Shown: positions 15,905 through 26,500 of the stretch, in pieces
Layout: every line of letters starts with the position of its first letter
Numbering within the stretch: position 1 is the first letter of the stretch
Virus record (IMG/VR): IMGVR_UViG_3300025632_000022
Location: 1 to 48,940 of that record
DNA from: a virus
Direction: 5' to 3' (one strand)
Length of the DNA: 48,940 nucleotides
Position numbers and translations under genes: made by a program
The notes under the pieces: generated by a model
What the model was told of the DNA's origin: nothing
Databases searched by the model: none
What the model saw: only the letters and a program-made list of their open reading frames with translations

Positions 15905-16804
15905 TTGATTGGTGAAGAACCGAGGAAGGTTACGAATAGATCATGGAGCTTAAAACTCCCAATGAGACTTTTTGTTAACAAGAAGGATCAGAAGGCGTTA
16001 AATCTCAATGTCTATCGTAACCTCCACTTCTTCCAAAACAATCTCATGAAAACACAATTTCATGAATTGATGGATCCTTTGTTAAAGGGCATTCCAAAAA
16101 TGGAACAGGTTAAGCTACATTATGTGGTTAATTCCAGAACCAAAACCAGATTAGATACAATGAATGTTGGATCCATAGTAGATAAGTTCTTCTCAGATTC
16201 ATTAGTCACCTACGGTATTATACCAGATGATGACTATAAGCATGTTGTGTACATCTCATTTGAATACGGTCGCATACAACCTGAAGAACATGTCCTCGTG
16301 ACGATAACTGAAATTGAACCAAGGAGTGATATACCTATGCGTATCTTACTAGATGACACTGACATCCAAACAGCATTAGAAAACTATGTTGAAACACTTC
16401 ACATTACTGGTGCTACAGGTGTTGAACTTATTGCTGATGCAGATGGCAACATCACAGCAGAAGTATTGATGGGTGCAGCAATTGCTAAACCTAAAGCGAA
16501 ACCAAAGAATAAGGGTGGACGCCCTAGAACAAAACCTGCCCCGAAGGAGCCAACTCCTGATGTGGCAGACACTGATAAAAGCAGCCCTGATAGCGATGGC
16601 ACAGGAAGCACTGGAACACCAGATAAAGAGCCTGAACCAAAGCAAGAAGATACCAAAAGTGTCGATACCCCCGTCGACAAAGCGGAGGGTAGCAAGGCAA
16701 AAAACCTTTTCGGGGAATCCCAAGAGGCATCCTCTAAAGTTGAGGAAAAAGCTGAAGCAGAGACCCCTAAACCTGTGAAGAAATCTTCGATTTTTGACAC
16801 ATAA
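15905..16804 (+). CDS. RusA-like Holliday junction resolvase with long charged tail
   Basis: 299 residues from TTG 15905 (280 from ATG 15962). RusA signature: R-L-D84-T-M-N87-V-G-S-I-V-D93-K-F, then G-I-I-P-D108-D-D, the acidic residues that bind metal for junction cleavage. N-terminal L-K-L-P-M-R-L-F-V and L-N-L-N-V-Y-R-N are also typical. The last 130 residues are a disordered Pro/Lys/Asp/Glu tail with a basic G-G-R-P-R patch, ending K-K-S-S-I-F-D-T, like the SSB tail. The start is uncertain: ATG 15943 reads M-E-L-K in another frame and would join the L-P-M frame by skipping one A of AAAA. Confidence 0.75.
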   Translation: MIGEEPRKVTNRSWSLKLPMRLFVNKKDQKALNLNVYRNLHFFQNNLMKTQFHELMDPLLKGIPKMEQVKLHYVVNSRTKTRLDTMNVGSIVDKFFSDSLVTYGIIPDDDYKHVVYISFEYGRIQPEEHVLVTITEIEPRSDIPMRILLDDTDIQTALENYVETLHITGATGVELIADADGNITAEVLMGAAIAKPKAKPKNKGGRPRTKPAPKEPTPDVADTDKSSPDSDGTGSTGTPDKEPEPKQEDTKSVDTPVDKAEGSKAKNLFGESQEASSKVEEKAEAETPKPVKKSSIFDT

Positions 16805-16851
16805 GGTCTAATCTCTCTTTTTTGGTTTTCCTGAGATATGGAGATAAGACT

Positions 16852-17046
16852 ATGAATATACTTACGAAATTGAAGGCGGTTGTTTACACGATCTCCTTCT
16901 TTATCCTATCAATCGGCATACTTGTTGCTTCGACAATTATTGGAATTATCCTTTCTATACTAACCGTAATAGGTGCAGTTTTCACGGGACTGTGGCTAAT
17001 GTGGTTCGTTTCTAAGGACTTCGATAAACCCGATGACGACGAGTGA
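16852..17046 (+). CDS. small membrane protein, two transmembrane segments
   Basis: 64 residues from ATG 16852, with GGAGATAAG at 16840-16848 as ribosome-binding site. A nearly continuous hydrophobic stretch (residues about 10-53) forms two helices separated by a short turn, followed by a charged tail ending K-P-D-D-D-E. It is the last gene of the rightward arm, immediately before a terminator. Size and layout would suit a holin-like or inner-membrane protein, but a separate holin candidate exists in the late lysis cluster, so no role is claimed. Confidence 0.65.
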   Translation: MNILTKLKAVVYTISFFILSIGILVASTIIGIILSILTVIGAVFTGLWLMWFVSKDFDKPDDDE

Positions 17047-17056
17047 TTGATAAACT

Positions 17057-17091
17057 AAAGGGATCCATACCTAACCCGTTTGGATCTCTTT
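17057..17091 (+). terminator. terminator hairpin after the replication arm
   Basis: AAAGGGATCC (17057-17066) pairs with GGATCTCTTT (17082-17091), ten pairs including one G-U. The T-run is short (TTT). Ending both strands in T/A makes bidirectional use possible, so it may also stop late leftward transcripts that read past 17535. Confidence 0.6.
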
Positions 17092-17497
17092 AACTAATTT
17101 ATTACCGTGGTGGTGCACCCCTTGATAGCTTGACCGGCCAATGGAATCCGAACGAAGCAGAGTTAATCGCTGTGGATAGATGCCGGTGCACCCCTTCGAT
17201 AATGAATTTGATGAATAAATGTATGCAGCCTTGTATTTATTACAATAAATGTATGCTATCTTCATCGGATACCCCGGCTTGCTAGGTCGGTATATAAAAC
17301 ATCAGTAGTTGAGACTAGCTCCGACATCGGCAACCGGATTTACCCCACGCCGACTAGATGAGACCTCTCTTCAAGTCCGGGGATCTTAGGATCTCCGGCA
17401 ACCTAATCCGAATCAACATTACAACAGCATGGAAATAACATTTCCCGGAGTCTGATGTCACGTTGAGGGTTGAAAAACTACCCCCTATTAATACATC
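17092..17497. repeat. convergent intergenic region with direct repeats and hairpins
   Basis: About 400 bp without a credible gene between the two transcription arms. GGTGCACCCCTT occurs at 17112-17123 and 17185-17196 (73 bp apart, each with the palindrome GGTGCACC). AATAAATGTATGC occurs at 17214-17226 and 17244-17256 (30 bp apart), with an ATTTATT-AC-AATAAAT inverted repeat between them. CCGGGGATC (17377-17385) pairs with GATCTCCGG (17390-17398) around TTAG. Bounded by terminators on both sides, the segment could encode a structured RNA or hold a replication or packaging site. Confidence 0.55.
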
Positions 17498-17533
17498 AGA
17501 GATCTCCCATTAGCTACGGGAGATCTCTTTTTA
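17498..17533 (+). terminator. strong terminator facing the end of the late arm
   Basis: AGAGATCTCCC (17498-17508) pairs perfectly with GGGAGATCTCT (17518-17528) and is followed by TTTTT on the plus strand. Its T-tract shows it stops rightward transcription just before it would run antisense into the virion RNAP gene. The hairpin lies 2 bp beyond that gene's stop codon and may also cap the late mRNA. Confidence 0.8.
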
Positions 17534-17534
17534 T

Positions 17535-20500
17535 TTAATCCCAATTCATCAACTGAACCCAAGGGTTCAGATCTGGTGCACCAAATAGCATGTCCCAACC
17601 TAGGGCATAATCTATTCTATCCTGCCCGATAACAGAGAATAAGTTATCGTTGACGGGTGAGCCTAAATCACCAACAGTGTTGGCAGTAATCAGTGCTCTA
17701 ACTGGGTTATCCCTCATAATACCTAATGAGATCTTCGCAATTCGGATCTTAAAGGACAAGAACCAGGTTGCACCTAAACTCTCTAAATAGTTACGAGCAC
17801 GGCCAGATGGTGCTGAGAAATTTACAAACTCTTCATTCATCTTGGTTAAAGCATCTTCAGCACCCACACCTTGAGATAGTAGGTGATCATAGTAGATTGA
17901 TTTAGCAATGAAATCACCATACTGAACTGCACGATTTGCAATCTTGTAGATGGTTGTTTCCTTAGACAACACACCATTTTTGATTACAGACTTCGCAAGG
18001 TTAGAAGGTAACTTCTCAATCAAACCATCAACCAATTGAACAATGTTCCCTGAAGTGATGTCTACATCAAGCTCTGTAATGCCCTCAGATATGTTCTTAT
18101 AGGCTCCAGCGTCAACTACAGGGGCAATGCTCATACGAGCGTTCTCTGCCTCTACAGCCTTAATCTGACGCTTCAGACGAGATATCTCACCAGATGCTGA
18201 TGCACGTTTAAGATCTACATCCAAAGCAATCAGCTTAGTGCGGTTCAAATTGTACTTTTCAATCTCAACATACTTGTTACGATACCCACGCATTGTTGTC
18301 TTCATTGGTACTCCACGAGTGTTCAACTGAAAGACATTAGCCTGTGTATTCATGTACGGTACGATCAGAGAGCGAACAATGATTGCATCTTTAACATACG
18401 ATATAGTATCTTGAGTTACTTTCTCAGTGTTGACCAAGTATCTACGACCATCTTTACCCATTGTCAGTTCTGCTACAAATTTCACAGCAGTCTGTACTGT
18501 ATCTGGTAGACGTGTCTTGCCAGTCCATACATCAGTAATTGAAGGTTCACGGAAACCAAGAGATAAGTTGATCATGTCTTTACGTACAAAGAACCCTCCT
18601 TCATCACCATAAACCGAACGAATGTATTTCTTGGTTTCAGGAGGGATAGCAGCCCAACTGTCACGATAAATTGCATCAGTTAATTCTGGATCTGAGATAT
18701 CCACATATAGGTTAGCGTGTGATGGTTCACGTTCATCATATATACGTTTCGATTCATCAATCATTTTACGGTTATACTCTTGAGCAAACTTCTCTTCAAC
18801 TTGGCGGCCAGCCCATGAACCAATCATCTTAGATAGGTTCTGTTCAGGTTGTGCGTATGTCTCAAGGATGTCAGGGTTTATAACTCGTTCATAGTGTACA
18901 ACTGCACCATCATCACCGTAGCGAGGCAGTAATACCTCTTTAGGGTCTGTAACAGTCTGTGAAGCATTTAGTGCTCGTGTGATACTATCAACTCCGGCGC
19001 CGGAAATTACTCCAGAAGTGTGATTACCTGAAGATAAGCCAGAGGAGATTGATACACCTCGGAATGTGTCCTGAACAGTTTGAATTACCCCCTGTGAGTA
19101 TGCTCCTCCTTGTTTTGTAGAAGAGACATAATAACTACGATTAACGAAGCCTGCATCATCTTCAGCCTGGAAAGCTCCAAGTTTTACAAACCCTTTACGG
19201 ATCATTGTATCTTCATCGCTATCATTTGCGATCTGAACAATTACACCTTCTTTGGGGTGATCTGGGATGTAACCTTTGTAGCCGTTCAGACGAATAGCTT
19301 CAGTAACTTCTTTCAGATCCTCTTCTAAATTAAGAGCCTGCATATAAACCATCATTCCACGAACACCGGTTTTATTATTGGCGTATATGTCGTGGATCTC
19401 ACTACGCTCCTCACCAGTAAGCTCTTCAATTGCATAAAGTGTAACTAGTCGATCAATTACAGCTGTATCAGCTTCAGTAAAGTTACCTGTCAGTTTGTTG
19501 ATGGCATATGCATTGGTGATCAACTGATGACCAGCACCTTGGTCTGTCATAAATTTAGCTAACTGTAGGGACTTATCTTTAATATCCCCAGCAATACTAG
19601 CAGAATTCCCGACATCAATTAGTGCTTCAGCAGCAGCAATTGCACGACCACGAGCAGCATCTGAGGTTATCAAACGTATAGATTCACCTGGGTTAGCTTT
19701 GTCATACACTGAAGCGAAGTCATTTTTACCGAAAGCTTTATACATCAGCTTCCACTGAGCAGCAGTAGGAGCCGTGTTGAAGTCCTCTGTAAGAATAGCT
19801 GGAAGATCTATACGGAAAGCTTGGCGAACCTGTGATACATCCTTATTTACACCATCCAACAACTTGAGACTTGCTTGATTTATCTCAGTAGAACCTACCA
19901 GTTCATTTACAAATTCTTGTATTGGAACCAAGCTATCTAAGCTTATACCAGCATGTACCATATTCTTAGTAGTCTCAGCTGCAATATCACCACGTTTAGC
20001 GTCTAAGAAGCTTGTAGCAAATGCTACAGCACCTGTCAGACGTTTAGTCAATACTGTAGAATTCTCATCACGAGTTTTACGTGCATGGAATTCATCTGTG
20101 ATCTCTGCAGCTTTCTTCAGTAGGCCAGAGGTTGCTTTATCAGCAAGATCTACAGATCCCATCAGAGGACGAAGGATTGAGAACTCTTTATTACCTTCCT
20201 CAATCAATAAGTTCTTAGACAATACGTTCAACAACCCAACAGCACTATCACTGTGGATGTCAATTGTACCTACCGCTTTACGCATCAATACTGCAGTTGT
20301 TTGTGTGACAAATTTACTTAATGTAGAGGCATCATTACCAGGAGGACGTGGAAGCTTATCCAAGGCAGCCCGGAAACCTTTAGATGACTGAGATAGAGCA
20401 AAGAATACTGCGATTGCGTCGCTCATACCCTCATCATTCTCGGTATCACCCATAAGAGACATGACAGTTGAAAACCGTTCTTGACCAATACGACCTGAAC

Positions 20501-23500
20501 CAAACATCTCAGGTTTAAGATTATCTGTTACGTATGAGAACAAGTTGTTTAAGGCTACACTTGTCTGTGGATCTAAACGGGTTTCCATTGCAATGACCAT
20601 GTGGATGGCACGGAATGTTTGTTGCTCATACTCATTAGGAGAAAACCCACCCATTGTAAGATCACGTACAGCCAAAGCAGCTGCATTTTTATAACGATCA
20701 AGTTGGTCAATACGTTCTTCACGGTTATCACCAAAATCAAGAGCAGCTAGGCGCTCTTTAATTAGATCAATCCAGAAGTTTGAGTAATCATGTGCTTCAG
20801 GGGTAAGCTCTCCGTTGTCGTTTGTGTTATCGTTGCTCCCGCCTGTGCCTGCTTCGATCTCAATCTCTACAGTATCTGTAGTAGGAGTTTCAACAACCGG
20901 AACTGTAATTTCTGCCTCTTGTGTAACCGCAATAGTAGATGGAGTTGGTTCAGCCTTTATAGCCTTATCCAGCAACTTAACGTTGGCAGCAACATTCGAA
21001 TAGATGTCTTGCTTCAGGTTACCACCCATAATGCGTGCCATTAAAGCTTTAACCTTGCGAGATAGTTTAGCTAGGACACTGGTACGAGTTGTTTTCAATA
21101 CCGCTACCAATTTCTCATTTGTCAGCGACCATAACAAGAAAGCATTCATTTGTTCTGTGGGAGTATTTAATCCTTTTATGTCATCCTTAGCTAAAACAGC
21201 AGTCTGTGCAATTTCTACACCATCGTTAGTAAAATCTAAACCAAGGAACTCATTCTTTAGGGCTTCTAAACGAGCAACATTTGGGTTGTGTTCACCTGCA
21301 TAGTGAGCATCTATATGTTCTGTAGTTGAGTCCTGGATGATTTCCTCAAGAGGGGAAGCCTCTTTAGGTAAAGCCCCTGCATCTAAATTGTCTTGGATCA
21401 ATTCATTAATGGCATCTCTGTCCATCTCAGTATTATCACCACGAGATATTGATGTACCAGAACCACCCATATGATCTACAGACAGTGGGATCTGTTTAAA
21501 TACATCCTTACGGGCTTTATTCTTACGTTGGAAACCTTGTAATTGTTGGAGTAACTCCCGTGAATTCTTAGAAGTCAATGTGTTGTCAGGGTTCTTGTTC
21601 GCTTTAATACTTGCGTCACTGTAAGCTTTAGTTAGGAGCTTTTTGTTAGTTCCAGCATCAGCATGACGAAGGAAACTCTCAAAATCCTCAACGATACTTA
21701 TTAGAATATCGGAATCCCAATTCTTCAATACAGCAGTATTAATACGATCAGAATAATTCTGAACATCTGAAATACGCATATCAATCCCATCGAACACAGA
21801 CAGTGTATTTTGTGGGGAATCGTCTGCACTATAGATCTCATTCATCATCATAGCATCACCACGACCAATAGAGATATATGGGATAATTTTAACCTTAGAC
21901 TCTGCAGGACGTTGTAGTGAAGGTGATTGACGTAGTTTACCATCTAAGGTGGCAGATAATGCAGCAGAGTTATCACCAATCTGTGAAGACTCAAATCCAC
22001 CTACAGCAAGGGTTTGTGATCCGTTACTAAATAATGGAGCATACACCCGCAATTCCTCTACCAGAGCATCATAATCAGATTGTGCTAGATCCTGGCGAGA
22101 TTTAATCTTACCCTCTGCGATCTGGTCTTTAACCATTTTATCTAAACGTTCAGTAAACAAGGTGTCTAAGAAATTAGCCTGGACAGATGTCATAAATACC
22201 AAATGATTATTGACATTTGTAATCTCAGAGCCAATAACTTTCTTAGCAGAATTACTTAGAAGAGAGCCAGTTTCCTCAATTACAAGTTCCTCAAATTGTT
22301 TGATAGCTGGTTTACTAAATGTGAACGTAGCAGGATCCAAAGGATCTGGTAGCTTTTGACCAAACAACAGTTCGATGTCTTCATTTACACCTGGATACCC
22401 TAGGAACTCAGCGAATGTAACACCATCTTGGCTTGATGCCAGTTTGCTGTATATTTCAATCATCATATCATGTGCCAAGCCTTTACCTACACCAGCAATA
22501 CCAGAGCCGTAGACAGTCTTTGTCATAGGGTTCTTTGAACTATTACGTGTAAGGTGGAACTTGTTCTTACGGAAGTCTTCTTCACTGTCAGATGCAAAGT
22601 CACCAAACTTAACAGTCAGTCGAGCCAGAGCATAAAGCTTTTCTTTGTTTTTTGTGTCTGAAGACGCAATCTTAGCAAACATAGTTTGTTCTGCATCCAG
22701 AGATGTCACGTCGTATAGATCCTTGAAACCAAGCTTACTAAACAGATGATTTAATGTGCGGTTTTTAACACCAAGGAAGAAGCCAACACGTTGGAAGTTA
22801 TCGTGATCTAAGGTTGTAAGTAGACCTTGACCAAAGTTAGCCATCAGATTAGCAGGCCCATCAGTTTTACCATCAAGCTCGAAAGACAATGATGTTTCAA
22901 ACTTGGTTATATCTGGTGCTACCTTCAGAGAGGCTACAGCAAGGATTGCAGACATTTGCTGCATATCCATACCATTGCCCATTTCTTTGGCCATAACATC
23001 TAGGTTCATGGTTTCACCATTAAGGTGTTTCACCGCTTCAGAAATACTGTCACCATATTTAACTGCAAAGTCACCTTGAATACTCGCAAGAATACTATCA
23101 TGGTTCTCATTTTCTACTTTATTTATGCCTGAAGCTTGAGCCACGGTTAACCAGAAAGCACGTTGGTGCTCAGTGGATGTCATATCCAACACATCATTTG
23201 TAGGGGTAACTAGAGCACGTAAGATCTTATTTGACTGAGGATTGATACCTTTTTGTTGATGACGACCAACCTTAGTAACACCAACACCGTAGTAGACGGA
23301 TCCACCTTCAGACATACCAGCGATTACTGCTTGAGCATTATCCCAGTTATTTCGAATGGATGTATTAAGGCCATCTACAGAAAGACGTAGGGTATCATTA
23401 CCAGCAAAGCTATCCATATCAATATAGCCAAGACGTTCTTTAATGAAGTCATACCCCAACGCTGTAGTAAACGATGACATGTTTGTAGCAAGCTTGTGTG

Positions 23501-26500
23501 GTGTATCTTGCATGTTTTTCAGCGCAGTCTGTTCTTGTTGTCCTAGAGGTACATCAGAACGTTCCTGAGTAGTATCAACATGTTCAATTTTCTTATCAAA
23601 TGATGGCATAATATCTAATTCAGGAGCGATTGCTTTTTGTATAGCCCCTCTACCAATAATTCCAATATCATCTTGGTATTTTTTCAGACCATCAATGTTA
23701 ATTGTCACTGCTGTGTTTTTACCATCACCTAAATTGATTTTAATTGTAGATAATCGAATAAGATCTGTCTCTTCAGATGCAACCAACAAGATCTCTTTAA
23801 TTAGACCCTCAACAGCACGTACATCTACCATAGAGTTGGTTTTGTCTATTTTCATGTTCCAAGCCTTTATAACCATATTAGTCATTTGGGTAACTGCACG
23901 GTTAGGTGGAACACCTGTTGCAATATCACGATAGTTTTCTGGAGTAACATCATGAATTGACAAGCCAAGATTCTCCAAAGTCTCATCCATACGTGATGGA
24001 TCCCCGGGTGTAGTGGTTGTCATCCAATCCAATACAGTTGTGGCAGCTAAACCAAGAAGAGTAGGATCGTATAGACCAGTCTCTGTATTCACAAACATTA
24101 GTGCTTTCTTGTTACGGAATTCTACTGAATCCTTATCGGAAAGAATATGCTCATAGACAGTCTCCCCTCCCACTTTACCAAACGGGACAGTTGACAGTCG
24201 AGTTTGTACACCATCAACAATTGCACTTAGATGTTCTGTTATAAAATTATGATAAACAGTTTGTTCTGGATCTACTTGATTCAAGAGACTATCTGCATCT
24301 GTCCACGGAATATTTGTATCCAGAACCTTATGAGTAGCACTAAACCGGCTATCTAGTTTCGAGTAATCCCGTTTGTTTAGCGGTGTTTGTACGGTATCGT
24401 CTTGTCGTACAGGATCTTGTCGTTGGCTGGGTGCTTCACTTCCACCGGCTTTGGTGATGACTTGCTTGACATATGCTATTCCTTTCGGGAATTGTGCTGA
24501 TGCTTTATCCTCATCCAACAACATTGCTGCACCTAATTCGGCAAACAACTCAGAGAATAAGGTATCAGATTTTCTGAAACCAAGAGCGTAAGAGAAATAC
24601 TCCTCTGTTCGTTTATTAACCTTGGTTAGATCTTTAATTTCTTTGTATAGCTCACCCTTCAAAGGGTCAAAACCAAGTTGATCCATTGAGAGAGTACGAC
24701 CCGGTGTTTCCACAGCATTACCATCAATCAAGTGCATAAGTTCATGGAATAGAATGTGCTTACCACGTCCCAACTTACCTGCTTTAATATTTGCAATAAC
24801 TTCTGGTTTAAGAGAAATAACACCCTCACCCCAATAAGCATGGCCTATGTGGTCTGGGTCTTCGGTCACTAATTCAGCAAAACCTTTAACCACGTCAGGT
24901 AGACCCATCTGTTTAAGAACTGGAGACAAAACATCAGTTATTGTTTTAGTATCTTCAACATTCAAAGGTTTATGTTGCACATCTTTATTCCAACCATTGA
25001 TTGATTTGATACGACCATCTGGTGTTAAATCATTAAACTTAGCCTTAGTTTTAGGTTGAGTAGGTAAGGTATTTACTACTTCTGGGCTTGTCTCAGAATC
25101 GACCTCTGCCTCTGATTGCTGCGCAACAGATGCCTTGCTCTCTTCTTCGACAGCCGTTGTGTCTGCTATTTTTTGGGTTTCTTCTTTTTGTGAACTGACA
25201 TCAGAGATCTCTTGTTTTTTAACGATTAGAGTTGGAACTTCAATTTTCCCATTTGGAAATAAATCAGGGAATTGATCAACCAATAGATTGTGGACTTCAG
25301 CTGCAACAGTAGCATCTTTGAACACGTCTTGAGCCAAATTAACTGATCCTTCACGACCAGGGTGAAGTGTGATCGCTTTAGATCCTTTTGGGTGGCCTGC
25401 AGGTACAAGTTTTGTACCACCAACAATGGATTCAAATTTCATAGGTAGACCAGCAACACCGTTGCCTGCTTGAGCAGAACGGTTCAGAGCATCGACTTTA
25501 TTGGTAAGGTGGGTAGTGAATAAACCAAAGGAATGGGCAACATCTGATGCACGGATAAGAATACCCTCAGAACCTTTCTCAGTTGATGGGAATGTACCAA
25601 ACTCATCACGAGCACCTTTAGTTATATCAGATACAAAGTCGTTTACAGAACGTAATTTATTGCCCTTCACATCTTTGAACCCGCCTAATAAGATTGAGCG
25701 AGATACTTTGTTACCTGGATTTAAACCAGGTGTAATTGAAACGGTGCCATCTTCAGCAACCTCAACCGTACCACCTACATGTTTGTTGACAGCCTCTGAT
25801 ATCTTACCTGCAGTCTGTAGTAATGTTCGTGACTTCTTAGGGATTTTAGAAGCACCGCCAGATGTAAAGATCTTTTTAAGTAATTCAGGATGAACTGCAG
25901 CTGGATTGATTTCAGCCAGAGCCAAGGTATCAGCAATAACCTGCTCGTTAATTTGAATCTTGGATACATCTAATTTGTTCTGATCAATTTCACCTGCACG
26001 TTTAGTGATTGCACGTAGTTGAGTAGAGGCCAGAACTTTTTGAACTTCAGTACGAACATCAGCAGGAAGACCTTTAACTGAACGCTGTAATTCATTGATT
26101 TGTGTATTAGCAAACAATAGATCAGAGTCAGCCAATTTACGGATTTTTGTAGATTTGACGCCTGCCAAGATACCCTGGATATTTGATAAGGTTGTACCGT
26201 TAGGGGTAACACTTTCAGTGAAGCCAGGAGAAACTAAAATCTTTTCTGTTTTTTCCGCAATAATAGATACAGCTTCTGGGGTAGCTTTTTTATCAGCAAT
26301 GTAAGTATTAGCTAGAACCTGTGTTTGGTTTACCGCTTGGTTTACCACACCTACAATCTTCTCATTTGGACGTTCAATAACATCCTGAACTTTATCACCC
26401 ACAGCTTCAGCTACAGGAGCCAGTGCTTGTGCTACTGGTTTGACAACAGGTGCTGTGACTTTGGTTACAGCCTTACCAGTAGCTTTTGCACCAGTACCAG

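Noticed and set aside
16376-16800. Long minus-strand and alternative-frame ORFs over the resolvase tail
   Set aside because: These arise from the biased codon composition of the Pro/Lys/Asp-rich disordered tail. No start signals.
17092-17497. tRNA or tmRNA genes in the convergent region
   Set aside because: No GTTCGANTC-type T-loop in suitable context and no acceptor stem ending in CCA could be found by eye.
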